64,000 nt of DNA from Cytobacillus massiliigabonensis (GTDB lineage Bacteria > Bacillota > Bacilli > Bacillales > Cytobacillaceae): the NCBI RefSeq assembly GCF_900199725.1, contig NZ_LT904902.1, forward strand, positions 832,781 through 896,780. Direction: 5' to 3'. Each line of letters begins with the position of its first letter. Within the stretch, counting starts at the first letter, position 1. A program made the position numbers and the translations under genes. The notes under the pieces were generated by a model. That model worked only from the letters and a program-made list of their open reading frames with translations. It searched no databases and was not told the DNA's origin. This document shows positions 51,093-60,669 of the stretch, piece after piece.

Positions 51093-52196
51093 ATGACAAA
51101 AACATTAGTTAAAGCTCCATTTCGTGCAGACCATGTGGGAAGTTTGTTACGCCCTGAAAGAATTCATCAAGCAAGAAAGGATTTCCAAGCAGGAACACTC
51201 TCGGCTCAGGAGCTTCACGAAATTGAAACAGAAGAAATCAAAAAAGTAGTCGATAAGCAAATTGAAGTGGGCTTACAAGCCGTGACAGATGGCGAGTTCC
51301 GCCGGAGATTCTGGCATACCGATTTCCTTGAGCACTTAAATGGGGTCGAGGGGTATGTGCCTGAACACGGGTTTAAATTTAAGGGAGAAGAAACGGAGCG
51401 CTATGATGTGCGCGTCGTTGGAAAAATTTCGTTTAACCCTGACCATCCGCATATTAAAGACTTTGTTGAATTTAAAGAAATTGTTGGCGATCGTGCCGTT
51501 GCAAAACAAACGATTCCAAGCCCGAATCAATTATTTAATGCTGGGATTCGCAACAAGGACATCTATCCGAACATTGAGGAATATGCAAATGATGTGATTC
51601 AAACCTATCGCGCTGCAATCAAGGCTTTTTACGAGGCTGGCTGCCGGTACCTGCAGCTGGATGATGTGTACATAGCAGGACTGAATGCACCTAATATTCC
51701 TTTTAATGATAGCGGTGCGACCCGCGAGGAATTAATTGAATTGGCATTAAAGGTTGTAAATGGGGTGCTCGAGGACAAACCAGAGGATTTAACCATTACT
51801 ACCCATCTTTGCCGCGGCAACTATCGTTCCAATTGGGCATTCGAAGGCAGCTATGCAAAAATTGCACCTGTCCTGTTTGCGAAAGAGAAAGTAAACGGCT
51901 TTTTCCTAGAATACGATGATGACCGTTCAGGCGATTTCACGCCATTAGAACATATTCCAAATGATGGCCCGCGGGTCGTTCTTGGCGTATTTACATCCAA
52001 GCATGGCAAATTAGAAGCGAAGGAAAACATCCTCGCACGTGTGAAGGAAGCGTCTCAGTATGTCCCGCTTGAAAAATTATGCATCAGTCCGCAATGTGGG
52101 TTTGCCTCTACTCACCATGGGAATATCTTAACGGAAGAGGAGCAGTGGGCGAAGCTGAAGTATATTGTTGAGATTTCGGAGGAGATTTGGGGATAA
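51093..52196 (+). CDS. MetE C-terminal-like cobalamin-independent methyltransferase (YxjG/YxjH family)
   Basis: A 367-residue protein from the ATG at 51093 (GGGAG nine bases upstream; an ATG six bases earlier is too close). It begins FRADHVGSLLRPERI, has VTDGEFRRRFWHTDFL, LQLDDVYIAGL, and the zinc-site residues in ITTHLCRGN (His, Cys), EYDDDRSGDF (Glu) and ISPQCGFAST (Cys). This is the catalytic C-terminal half of MetE without the N-terminal domain. Such YxjG/YxjH proteins are S-box-controlled and thought to methylate homocysteine with a non-standard donor. Regulation by the SAM-I riboswitch here fits. Terminator follows at once. Confidence 0.93.
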   Translation: MTKTLVKAPFRADHVGSLLRPERIHQARKDFQAGTLSAQELHEIETEEIKKVVDKQIEVGLQAVTDGEFRRRFWHTDFLEHLNGVEGYVPEHGFKFKGEETERYDVRVVGKISFNPDHPHIKDFVEFKEIVGDRAVAKQTIPSPNQLFNAGIRNKDIYPNIEEYANDVIQTYRAAIKAFYEAGCRYLQLDDVYIAGLNAPNIPFNDSGATREELIELALKVVNGVLEDKPEDLTITTHLCRGNYRSNWAFEGSYAKIAPVLFAKEKVNGFFLEYDDDRSGDFTPLEHIPNDGPRVVLGVFTSKHGKLEAKENILARVKEASQYVPLEKLCISPQCGFASTHHGNILTEEEQWAKLKYIVEISEEIWG

Positions 52197-52200
52197 AAAA

Positions 52201-52246
52201 GTGGAGTGAACATCATAATGAGTATGTTCACTTTACTTTCCTTTTT
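52201..52246 (+). terminator. terminator after the methyltransferase gene
   Basis: AGTGAACAT / ATGTTCACT forms the stem, followed by TTACTTTCCTTTTT. Confidence 0.8.
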
Positions 52247-52376
52247 ATTATTAATTAGGCTGTTTTTTCGTATAGAGTGTTGCTTTCTTGGTCATTTCGG
52301 GGTGCGAAAAATCAATATCATAACCGTTGAATTGATTTAAGAAGAAAAAAATGTTTGGAATAAAATCCAAACGCAT

Positions 52377-52598
52377 TTACCATTTATTATTGTTATTATG
52401 CGTATGTCTATGTACGTAATCTTTACTTTTGTTTGAAGACCACTGCCCTAAAAAGGTAGCCAGAATCATAAAAACCCCACCAACTGCAAAAGCAATCATA
52501 TAATGACCCATAAAAAATAGTACAAAAGAACCTACAAGTGAAACGATCATGACAATCATTAACCAAGTTGTTAGTTTTCTTTTCTTCTTCTCATCCAT
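52377..52598 (-). CDS. small two-TM membrane protein with His/Asn tail
   Basis: A 73-residue protein. The N-terminus is basic (MDEKKKRKLTTWL), followed by two hydrophobic segments (WLMIVMIVSLVGSFVLFFMG and MIAFAVGGVFMILATFLG). The hydrophilic end contains DYVHRHTHNNNNKW, a possible metal-binding tail. AAGGAGGG precedes the ATG. No family recognised. Stands alone between the methyltransferase and the Wadjet operon. Confidence 0.75.
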   Translation of the reverse strand: MDEKKKRKLTTWLMIVMIVSLVGSFVLFFMGHYMIAFAVGGVFMILATFLGQWSSNKSKDYVHRHTHNNNNKW

Positions 52599-53081
52599 TG
52601 GAGTCCCTCCTTTTTATAGTAATATTTTAACATATATTGCAAAAGTATCTAATTATTCTAACTTCATCTATAATAAGATGCATATCTTAAATAAATAATA
52701 TCTTTGATGTCAATTAATCAGACAAGCAATTTTTTATCCCACAGAAATAGGGGCTGTCCAAAAAGTCTTATTTTCAACTTCTGGATGCCCCCTTTTGTTG
52801 TTTTATAACCTTGATATTTCAACATTCTTGAGTTTTACATTTTAGAAGATTTCCACTTTTCGGACTGCCCTCAGGATACTTAGCTGATTCTGATTATACT
52901 GACGAAGATCCACTTCCTGCACAATTCACATATTCAACTAAGAGCTTAATATCCTCACTGCTATCATTCGTCTATGATATATTATGGTGCTCATAGTAAA
53001 ATATCCAAAACTATTTTATTTACATCTCTTCAAAATTGTTCTTTTTTTAAATTTGACCCCTAAATACGATAAATCGATCCT
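52599..53081. other. intergenic region with a large inverted repeat
   Basis: AT-rich sequence without a supported gene. At 52747-52797 lies GGGGCTGTCCA...TGGATGCCCC, followed by a plus-strand T run. It resembles a terminator, but the plus-strand gene upstream already has one. It may be the relic of a lost gene or mobile-element end. Confidence 0.55.
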
Positions 53082-56000
53082 TTAGTAGCTGACCCGCTTC
53101 ACTTTAAACACAGTACTTTTTGGTATATTTGGATTGTGATGCACCACATATGCTTTAGAGAAACGATACAGGTATTCTTCTTCATGGGATTTTGGTGTAA
53201 GAATAATCATTTTCCGCTGTAATTCTTGTTCATATAATTCGAACACTTTATCTTTTCGGCCTTCATCAAGGGCACTATCAAATTCATCTAATACAATGTA
53301 TCCTGGTGATGCTTCGATTGTTTGCAATAACGCGAGTGCAAACAATAAAGAACTAAGTGACTCCTCTCCACCTGATACACCTTTTCCTACCTTGCCGCCA
53401 CGTGCTTTCACACTAACATCTTCTAATTTCCCACGGTGCCCTTCTTTTCTTGCCTTAATAAAAAGGGTATACCGAATCTGTCCTCGACGATCGGTGTTCA
53501 TATCCCATTCAATTTTTCCTTCAAAACCGAATAAAGACATATAGTTAACAAATTTCTGGTTTACACCAATGATCTTCATATTGATGGTATCTTCTAAGTC
53601 TTCTTTCGATCGTTCCATTCGTTCCGAATATTCTTCTAATAATAGTCTCGATTTTTTCACTTCATTCTCTGACCGATCGTATTCTTCTTTCATCTTTGCA
53701 TAATTTTCAGGTGCAGCTTCATCTATCCCCTTTTCATTTACCGCAAATTCAAAGACTGATCGTCCATTATTGCATAAGTCCCCAGCTTGCGGTTTTGTTA
53801 ACTCGGCAACATGTCCCTCCTCTTCATTGTACTTAGCAACTAAGTCTTTTGCGCTTTCTTGAAGCTTTTGTATATCTTTTCTTGTACGAGAATATCCCTC
53901 TTCATTTGATACTCGCTCTTCTGACCTTATTTTTATTTGCCGCTCTATTTGTTCGATTTCTCGATCCTGCTGATAAAGACCCACATCTAAATCTTCCAGT
54001 CTTCTTGATAGCTGTTTTTCGTCACGTCTTTTTATATCTAATGTATCTGAGATTTCATCTAATTGAAGCGTTTTTTCCTTTTTATGTTGCTTAAGCTCCT
54101 TTAGCAGGCTATTTAACCTCTGAACTTCCGCTATTTTTGCTTGTTCTTTACGAAATTGTTCGTAGATTTCTAGATACTTTCGGTGAGTTGATAGGGATTG
54201 CTCCCATTGAGCGAATAACGTTCTCTGTTCATTTAACTCAACTTGAATCATTCGAAGTTCCTTTTCAATCGTTTCTATCTCTTTACATACTTTATCAAAC
54301 TGACTTTGTCGCCATTCTCTTTCATTTTCTTTCGTATAAAATGCTTCTGCCTCTTTTAACGACTCTCTCCTGTTAAAAAGAGTTGAATTTCGATTATTGC
54401 GTCTAAGATTGTCCTCTTCTAATTGAAGATTTTCTTCTTTTATCCGTGTTAGGTCTTCTTCCAATTTCGCTTGTTGGAATTGCAGTACTTTCTCACTTAA
54501 GATAATTCGTTTATCCTCTTGGGGTCCACGAATCCCTTTTTCATCTACAAGCTGACCATTCACAATCAAAGGTTTTTCTTCTTTAAAAAATGACTCAACC
54601 CACCAAAGAGCTTTTATTGCATAGGGGTAAAGGTGCTCCTCTAGACGATCTTTAACCTTTAGATGCTTGTCCGGTAAATGCATGATGGTTTTGTCTGGAA
54701 TTAGGTTAGGTAATGAAACGTGATAAAGGTCATTAGGTGCTTCAAATGCCTTTTTATTAACGAATAATGTATATTTGATCGTATCGAAAACATATTCATC
54801 CTGCTGACTCGCTGTCTCATCTAATTCCACAAGCTCACGTAAAGGGTAGGCTTCGATTTGATTCTTTTTAAAAAAGCGGATGGACTGCTCCTGACGGGGA
54901 TTATACACTTTATTATTTTTTAGCAGTGTCAGTTCTCTATCAATCTTTCGTTCACTTTCATCTAAAACACGTAATCTATCTTTGTTCTGCTCCATTTCAA
55001 GATTGTTTTTATCCATCTCAGCTTGAACGGCGTTACTGCTTTGATACGTGTCAATTAATTCCTTAAACTTTTTCTCCTGATCTTTATCCTGATTTATTTT
55101 TACAGACAAGATCGCCTTTTCTTCAATTAAATCCATTCGGTGATTCGATAGACTAATAACCTTTGAATCCATTGCTTTAATTGAAGCATCGATTTCTTTA
55201 TATTTCTTTTCCGCTTCACTCAGGCTAACCTGAACGTCTGCCTCTGACAGTCCAATCCGGTCGACTTGTTTTGTAATTTCGGCAATTTGTTCAGATATTT
55301 CATCGATCTTCTCGTTGGTTATTTTTAGCTCGTTATTTATTCCCTCTACTTCAAGCCCCAATTCATCTTCTCTGCCTTCAAGCTGACGAAGCAGCAGCCT
55401 GAACTGTTCAAGCTCATCCTTTTTCTCAGAGAAATGAATTTCCTTCACTCGTTTGGCATCAATCTTTTCCTCTTTATCCGTTAACAATTCTTCTATTTGC
55501 AACTTTAAAGAGTCGATTTGATTTAGATAATGGGTTTCCAGCCATTTTAATCCACGGTAATATTGGGTAAAGCCTTCTTCGCGTCGGCGATTGCGATCAT
55601 GGTAGCGATCCAGTTCCATTTTCTTTTGCTTTAAATGCATTTTATTTAAACCTTGCTTGCTTTCCGCTTCTTTCAGGCTTTGTTCTGTCTCTTTAACAAG
55701 CTCTTTACTTTCTTCCCAGTTTTTCTGGATTTTATCAATGCCATTCATTTCGCTAAAAATTCGGAAACGTTCTTCTGGATGCATGATGGCAAACTGATTG
55801 ACTTCTTTTTGATACCAAATTAAATAAAAGGCATCTGGGTCGACCGCATACTTATACAGCACTTGATTTTTGTATTCCGAAAAGTTCAAATTGCCGCCAC
55901 TCGTAAATTTCGTCGTCCGCTCCCATTTGTCAATTTCATCCCCCTCTTCAATGTAAAACTCTCTTTTAATGGGATCACCAGGTTTTTGCTCTATTTCCAA

Positions 56001-56285
56001 GCGAAATTGTACATATAGGGGGGCATCAACTTTCATTTTCCCAGCATTTTTGAATAGAAGATCAATTTTAGCTCGCCACGTCTGATTAGCTGGTAGATTA
56101 TTAGACTTTAATCCATCCACATCCACTTTACTTGAGTAAAGAACTCCACCCATACAAAAGGTTACCGTTGATTTACCCGCTCCGTTAGGGCCGGAAATAA
56201 GAATATGATCATGCTCCCCGGATAAATCCATTACGGTTGGAATATAATCCCTGATCCCAGAGAATCTAAGTCTCCATGGTATCAT
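53082..56285 (-). CDS. jetC: Wadjet JetC, SMC/MukB-like ATPase
   Basis: About 1067 residues from the ATG at 56285. That ATG follows GGAGGGG by six bases; an upstream ATG at 56300 overlaps this site. N-terminal Walker A is SGPNGAGKST at 31-40. Some 800 residues of coiled coil surround a hinge region (about 440-560, with IEAYPLRELVEL). The C-terminal signature VSGGEES lies near 970 and Walker B YIVLDEFDSALDE near 996. The architecture is that of JetC, the motor of the Wadjet system, which extrudes loops of small circular DNA. It overlaps jetB by 20 bases. Last gene of the operon. Confidence 0.93.
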   Translation of the reverse strand: MIPWRLRFSGIRDYIPTVMDLSGEHDHILISGPNGAGKSTVTFCMGGVLYSSKVDVDGLKSNNLPANQTWRAKIDLLFKNAGKMKVDAPLYVQFRLEIEQKPGDPIKREFYIEEGDEIDKWERTTKFTSGGNLNFSEYKNQVLYKYAVDPDAFYLIWYQKEVNQFAIMHPEERFRIFSEMNGIDKIQKNWEESKELVKETEQSLKEAESKQGLNKMHLKQKKMELDRYHDRNRRREEGFTQYYRGLKWLETHYLNQIDSLKLQIEELLTDKEEKIDAKRVKEIHFSEKKDELEQFRLLLRQLEGREDELGLEVEGINNELKITNEKIDEISEQIAEITKQVDRIGLSEADVQVSLSEAEKKYKEIDASIKAMDSKVISLSNHRMDLIEEKAILSVKINQDKDQEKKFKELIDTYQSSNAVQAEMDKNNLEMEQNKDRLRVLDESERKIDRELTLLKNNKVYNPRQEQSIRFFKKNQIEAYPLRELVELDETASQQDEYVFDTIKYTLFVNKKAFEAPNDLYHVSLPNLIPDKTIMHLPDKHLKVKDRLEEHLYPYAIKALWWVESFFKEEKPLIVNGQLVDEKGIRGPQEDKRIILSEKVLQFQQAKLEEDLTRIKEENLQLEEDNLRRNNRNSTLFNRRESLKEAEAFYTKENEREWRQSQFDKVCKEIETIEKELRMIQVELNEQRTLFAQWEQSLSTHRKYLEIYEQFRKEQAKIAEVQRLNSLLKELKQHKKEKTLQLDEISDTLDIKRRDEKQLSRRLEDLDVGLYQQDREIEQIERQIKIRSEERVSNEEGYSRTRKDIQKLQESAKDLVAKYNEEEGHVAELTKPQAGDLCNNGRSVFEFAVNEKGIDEAAPENYAKMKEEYDRSENEVKKSRLLLEEYSERMERSKEDLEDTINMKIIGVNQKFVNYMSLFGFEGKIEWDMNTDRRGQIRYTLFIKARKEGHRGKLEDVSVKARGGKVGKGVSGGEESLSSLLFALALLQTIEASPGYIVLDEFDSALDEGRKDKVFELYEQELQRKMIILTPKSHEEEYLYRFSKAYVVHHNPNIPKSTVFKVKRVSY

Positions 56286-56973
56286 CCGGTACCCCTCCAT
56301 TCATGTTATAGCGTTTAAAGAACCGGAGAACATCCTCCATATGGAGCTGATTCGATTGACTGAACTCAGCATATCTCCGTAAAAATGAATCAGAAAAAAG
56401 ATGCGCACCAATCGCTGTTAACTGATAGGCCTCTTCATCCGAGTTCGTATCATAGATTTCAATTGCACCAATTTTTTTCAAGGGATCTAAATTTGCTTGT
56501 ATTTTCCTTGTCACCTGTAAAGATTCATGCCCAAAGCTATTGATCAATTGAGAGAACAAGGTATACTCATTCTGCAGCACTTCCTGATGATAAAAAATAA
56601 ACATAAGAATGGCTAAGCCTTCTTTATTTAATACGTTTTTTGCTTGTTTTGCAGGAACATGCATCAGTGCGACAACTTGATTCCTGCGTTCATCATAAAT
56701 CACTTTGAAATAACGGCAAACAGCTTGATTCACTCGTTTTAAAAAAGAAAAAAATTCTTCCTCGCTATTTGCACCGAGCAATTTTTCTACCTCTTTTCGG
56801 GAAAGCCCAAAATTCCCCATTCGAATGGTAGCAGAGGAGGAAAACAAAATTTGCATAAATGTAAGCTCTTCTTCCTTTGTTAAAAATCCTTGAATGGACT
56901 GTAATGCACTTAAAGGATGATCGTTCATGTACTCATTTTCTTCGTTTTCTAATTCCATAGCTTCCTTGTTCAT
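56266..56973 (-). CDS. jetB: Wadjet JetB, KITE/MukE-like subunit
   Basis: A 235-residue protein from the ATG at 56973 (GGAGGTGG eight bases upstream); the frame to 57060 lies inside jetA without a signal. The protein has an acidic start (ENEENEYMNDHPLSALQSI) and winged-helix-like parts (LSRKEVEKLLGANSEEEFFSFLKRVNQAV; LNKEGLAILMFIFYHQEVL), consistent with a MukE/KITE-type partner that bridges kleisin and SMC. It overlaps jetA by 41 bases and jetC by 20, so translation is coupled. Assigned mainly by position and size within a recognisable Wadjet operon. Confidence 0.85.
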   Translation of the reverse strand: MNKEAMELENEENEYMNDHPLSALQSIQGFLTKEEELTFMQILFSSSATIRMGNFGLSRKEVEKLLGANSEEEFFSFLKRVNQAVCRYFKVIYDERRNQVVALMHVPAKQAKNVLNKEGLAILMFIFYHQEVLQNEYTLFSQLINSFGHESLQVTRKIQANLDPLKKIGAIEIYDTNSDEEAYQLTAIGAHLFSDSFLRRYAEFSQSNQLHMEDVLRFFKRYNMNGGVPDDTMET

Positions 56974-58342
56974 CTTCTGTCCACCTCCAATCTCTTTCTT
57001 CCATATTTCCGTGTACTTTTCTGTTTGCATTTTCATCAATATCTGCCTTTTTATTTGCAACGAGTGCAGACACTCCGATTAAGCCGTTCAATACATCACT
57101 CCACTTGTCGGAACCGGCTTGTATGACCAACTCATCTAATCCCGCTTCTTCTACCTCATCAAGGTATTTTTCAATATCTTCCGTATGAATCATTTGCTTC
57201 GTCATTTGCCATTTAGAATCGCCCATAATTTCTTCTAAATGATCTTCCATGATTTCATCAATCTCTTGAAAATCCTCCACCAGTTCTTCTTCAATTTCAT
57301 CAGTAATTGGTTCGTAATTTTCAATATGGTCGATCCCCTCGTCAATCGCATTTGGAGATAAGGGACTAGCGAATTTAACAGGTACCCATAGACCATCTAA
57401 ATCTTCGTCCTCATACTGACCTTGTTCCATAAAACTAAGGATTTGATGTGCATTGGGAATTTCCGAACCAATCGGCGGATCAAATGATTGCACGATAAAA
57501 TTTCTTAGTAAATCTGGTTGGATCGTTTCAATGAAATCTGTTTTTTGTAAGTGTGCGAACTTGAGAATTTTATTAATGGTACCAAGACTTATCTTTGTTC
57601 CCGCACTTATCGCTGTCAACCCTCTCTGTTTAATGGGGGCGAATACTAATTCCTGATCAAAAGTTTCAAATTTGGCCAGACGCTCCACCATTTTCGTTTC
57701 CAATTCTTTCATTAATTGATGGATGACTTCTACTTGGGATAATGCATTTCGATCAGCTAAATATTCTAACTCCCTTTCAGTAAGCAGCGAAATAGCTTCC
57801 TCTACATTTTTAATCATACTGGCTAACTTATTTCCTCCAGAAATGCCTTTGTCATCATAGGCTTCACTAATTTCTGCATCCCTTTTCGCTTGGAATAAGG
57901 ACCTGGCAACATCGTCATTCATATAATAAGCAAGCGAATCATTGGCCAATCGAATTAAAACATCCATCATTCTTTTTCCAAGATCACGCATCTTAATACG
58001 CTTCGCTGTTTTCGTTATCCAATTAAACTTCAACAATATATAAGTTAAGTGTTTCACATATTCAATCGTCATCCCTTCGTCATAGCCATACGTGTGACGA
58101 TACCGATAAAAGAGTGTGTCCTCATTTTCAATTGGATCGGTCATCCCCAGTGCTTCTTGATTAATGAGATTGAGTACACGGATAAAACGTAATACATTCA
58201 TTGGAGCATGGAACGATTCCTTATCACTTAACTCATTTAAAACACCTGCTAATGCAGCCATGTCACGCATCGTTTGGAGAAGCTCCGGTTTCTCCATATC
58301 CATATTAAATATAGAAATTAGGGACTGATCCATTTTTCCCAC
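56933..58342 (-). CDS. jetA: Wadjet JetA, kleisin/MukF-like subunit
   Basis: A 469-residue helical protein. The N-terminal part (LQTMRDMAALAGVLNELSD, MNVLRFIRVLNLINQEALG, YVKHLTYILLKFNWITKT) forms winged-helix-like bundles. A highly acidic region follows (TDEIEEELVEDFQEIDEIMEDHLEEIMGD), then a short C-terminal basic tail. This fits the kleisin-like JetA, which links the JetC heads and binds JetB. A GTG at 58342 with GGGGG nine bases upstream is taken as the start; an ATG three codons later is possible. It overlaps jetD by 25 bases. Confidence 0.88.
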   Translation of the reverse strand: MGKMDQSLISIFNMDMEKPELLQTMRDMAALAGVLNELSDKESFHAPMNVLRFIRVLNLINQEALGMTDPIENEDTLFYRYRHTYGYDEGMTIEYVKHLTYILLKFNWITKTAKRIKMRDLGKRMMDVLIRLANDSLAYYMNDDVARSLFQAKRDAEISEAYDDKGISGGNKLASMIKNVEEAISLLTERELEYLADRNALSQVEVIHQLMKELETKMVERLAKFETFDQELVFAPIKQRGLTAISAGTKISLGTINKILKFAHLQKTDFIETIQPDLLRNFIVQSFDPPIGSEIPNAHQILSFMEQGQYEDEDLDGLWVPVKFASPLSPNAIDEGIDHIENYEPITDEIEEELVEDFQEIDEIMEDHLEEIMGDSKWQMTKQMIHTEDIEKYLDEVEEAGLDELVIQAGSDKWSDVLNGLIGVSALVANKKADIDENANRKVHGNMEERDWRWTEDEQGSYGIRKRRK

Positions 58343-59595
58343 CGTTCTACGCCCCCAATCTCTTGCTCCTGTTCCTCTTTCTGAACTTGTATAGCTCCTT
58401 CATATCTTGATTGAAACGCTTCTAAATTCAGAACGACTTCTAATGGTGGAACAACCCATTTCGTTACTGCCTGGCTTTTTCCTACTATTTGTCCTACATC
58501 TTTAGCAATGATAAGTCCTGCTTCATCCACATCGGTCCAAATAATCACTTGTTTTACATTTGATACAAGCTGTTCAATCAATCGTCGATGGGCAGATCTT
58601 AATTGACCATCAATTCCTACTACAAAGCTCTTTGAATCGATCAGGAAGTTCTTTTCATAAGCCATCCGTGTAACAATTCCTCGATTCTCAACTACCCACA
58701 AGACTTCTGCATCCGTTCGAAAATCCTCGGTAAAAACCGCTAAATCGGTTGTTGCATGTATCGGTCCATACTTGTACGAAACACTTTTCCCTTCCATAGG
58801 TCCTGTAAAATAAATGGGGGTAATCGTCCCTAAACTGCTTAGCCCTAGTAATTGCAATGGATATTCAAGCAACTCTTCGGCAACTTCAATGAATTCCTTT
58901 TTATAAGCATCGAATTCTTTCGAGCCACCAATTTTCCGGTAATAACTTGCACCAATCTGCTTCCAATCAAAATGATGTTCGATTGTTGAAATTTGATAAA
59001 ACGCAGTTAAAAAGTGTAAAAATAGCAGTTGTTTTTGAAACCTCCACGTAGAGCCAATATCGTCAATATTCCCCTTCGTCGCCATTTCATCAAAAATATC
59101 ATTTAATCTATTAAGCTTTTCTTTACGTTTAAGGTTAGGTGAAGAATAAGATTTCTGTATTTGTTTCCATTGATTCTTCCATTCGAGGAAGGATTCATTT
59201 TTCTCTGTTTCTTGTTGATCCTTTATTTGCTTTTTATACTGGAATAAAGACACTCCCATTCGAAACTGTTCACTTTTCACCGTTCGCTCGTCTTTTGCCA
59301 AGCGATACTCACGAATGACCCATCCGTTTCTAATCCATTCATATATCATATTTGTAAGTTCAAATTGTTTTTTAGTTCTTGGGCTTGTGAAGGTTTTCAC
59401 CAGGTTTATTGGTGGTACAGTTTGGTTATTCCCCCCCACTGTTAACATTGCAACCGTCCTTCTAGTTCTAGTAGTCTTTTTTATTATAGGAATATCGATA
59501 ATCCCATTATTTTCTCTAATATCAAGTAGATTAAGTTCCTCATCTTTTAATAAAATATTTTCATACAAATAATCTATCCATGTATTATTAATCAA
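58318..59595 (-). CDS. jetD: Wadjet JetD, Toprim-fold nuclease
   Basis: A 425-residue protein with a TTG start at 59595 (GAGGGGG upstream). The N-terminal half is helical and arm-like (ESFLEWKNQWKQIQKSY; LNDIFDEMATKG). The C-terminal half has the Toprim fold: WVVENRGIV with the catalytic glutamate near 303 and IIWTDVDEAGLIIAKDVG with the D-x-D near 355-357. JetD cleaves the DNA circle when the motor complex stalls. It is the first gene of the unit, giving the order D-A-B-C rather than the A-B-C-D of type I. It is thus probably a type II or III Wadjet. Confidence 0.92.
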   Translation of the reverse strand: MINNTWIDYLYENILLKDEELNLLDIRENNGIIDIPIIKKTTRTRRTVAMLTVGGNNQTVPPINLVKTFTSPRTKKQFELTNMIYEWIRNGWVIREYRLAKDERTVKSEQFRMGVSLFQYKKQIKDQQETEKNESFLEWKNQWKQIQKSYSSPNLKRKEKLNRLNDIFDEMATKGNIDDIGSTWRFQKQLLFLHFLTAFYQISTIEHHFDWKQIGASYYRKIGGSKEFDAYKKEFIEVAEELLEYPLQLLGLSSLGTITPIYFTGPMEGKSVSYKYGPIHATTDLAVFTEDFRTDAEVLWVVENRGIVTRMAYEKNFLIDSKSFVVGIDGQLRSAHRRLIEQLVSNVKQVIIWTDVDEAGLIIAKDVGQIVGKSQAVTKWVVPPLEVVLNLEAFQSRYEGAIQVQKEEQEQEIGGVERWEKWISP

Positions 59596-59899
59596 AGCCT
59601 AATCCCCCTCTACCACAATTTTATTTTATCATAGAGCAGGGAGTAGCTTTCTGCTAAAGAAATAACAATATATGTGAATTGTACTTTACCTACTTTTTAT
59701 ATCAGAATTCATTGGCATTAACAGGCCTATTTGCATTTAATAATCCAGGATATTACGTCATTTGAAAGGTTTGAGAGGAATTGTGTAAGGACGATGGAAC
59801 CTGTGGGGATTGTAATCTATACCTAGGTAAAAAACTAAGTATTCCATGGATTGGATGGTGATGGCAGATTCATATAGATGTAGTAATGTTTACCTTAAA
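59596..59899. other. intergenic region upstream of the Wadjet operon
   Basis: AT-rich, and it must contain the jetD promoter. A TATGATAAAAT-like -10 lies about 25-40 bases before the jetD start. No gene, repeat or terminator could be supported. Confidence 0.45.
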
Positions 59900-60283
59900 C
59901 TAGTTTTTTCGTACTTCCATATTTTCAAAGTCGATGATTAATTTATTTGCAAGAAAAAAATCACTTCCGATGATTCCGTCAAATCCATGCATTTCTCTTA
60001 CATCACCGAGCTGTATAGTGAAATCTCTCAGGTGGAACGTATCTATTGTCATGCCGCTCACTTTTTGTTCTATACAAATTTCAGTCCCACCAATTCCGTA
60101 CATTTTACGTGTAATGGCATTTTCTAAATCGAGCATTAACCCAATTTCTTCGCATAAATCCGTATCTAAAATACTTGAAGAGCAACCAGAATCAAGCAGT
60201 ACATTAGTAAAAGTCCTTTTCATTCCGTTGTATTCAATCTGAACAGCGACTAGCGGCAGATAATCATTCATTTCAAATTTCAT
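59900..60283 (-). CDS. retropepsin-like aspartic protease-fold protein
   Basis: A 127-residue protein. FTNVLLDSGCSSSILD is the single-lobe aspartic protease active-site loop (D-S-G in place of D-T-G), and MHGFDGIIGSDFFLANKLIIDF is the second conserved element with the flap-hinge G-x-D. MYGIGGTEICIEQ supplies the flap. Such proteins act as dimers. AGGAAGAG precedes the ATG, which overlaps the stop of the 86-residue upstream gene (ATGA), so the two are coupled. Activity, partner and target are unknown. Confidence 0.82.
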   Translation of the reverse strand: MKFEMNDYLPLVAVQIEYNGMKRTFTNVLLDSGCSSSILDTDLCEEIGLMLDLENAITRKMYGIGGTEICIEQKVSGMTIDTFHLRDFTIQLGDVREMHGFDGIIGSDFFLANKLIIDFENMEVRKN

Positions 60284-60540
60284 ACTCTTCCTCGCACTCC
60301 TATATATGGCTGCTCAATTACTTTTATTTCTTCGTTATTGGTGTGAAAGATATATAATTCACGATTTATATTTTCTGCATGTAATTTTTTATACACTTTC
60401 CATGCTGCATTGCCGTTTTCAAAGTCATCAATTACAGACATTTCCTTGATGATTCTTTCTTTTCCTCTTGTTTCTGATATTAATGATTCTACTAAGACAC
60501 AACGTTCTGGAAAATGCTTACGTACTTCAGACCATTTCAT
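60280..60540 (-). CDS. hypothetical protein coupled to the aspartic protease gene
   Basis: An 86-residue soluble protein. It begins MKWSEVRKHFPERCVLVESL and has a mid-region IDDFENGNAAWKVYKKLHAENINRELYIFHT and ends EQPYIGVRGRV. I recognise no catalytic motif, though the pattern of strands matches small proteins frequently found directly before retropepsin-like genes in Bacillales. GGAGG lies nine bases before the ATG. It forms a two-gene unit by four-base overlap, which may be a toxin-antitoxin-like or protease-adaptor pair; this is speculation. Confidence 0.8.
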   Translation of the reverse strand: MKWSEVRKHFPERCVLVESLISETRGKERIIKEMSVIDDFENGNAAWKVYKKLHAENINRELYIFHTNNEEIKVIEQPYIGVRGRV

Positions 60541-60669
60541 TTATATACGCCTCCAATTTATGCCTAATTTATTTTAAATTATAGCATTTTTAATTGATTG
60601 AGTTTCATTCTTAATTCAAGTTTGAATACTTTCCATAAATTTGATAATACTGGTGATTGAGGTGATAAT

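Noticed and set aside
52747..52797. Insertion-sequence terminal repeat (GGGGCTGTCCA end)
   Set aside because: Only one hairpin is present, with no transposase, no second end and no target duplication. A terminator is the simpler reading.
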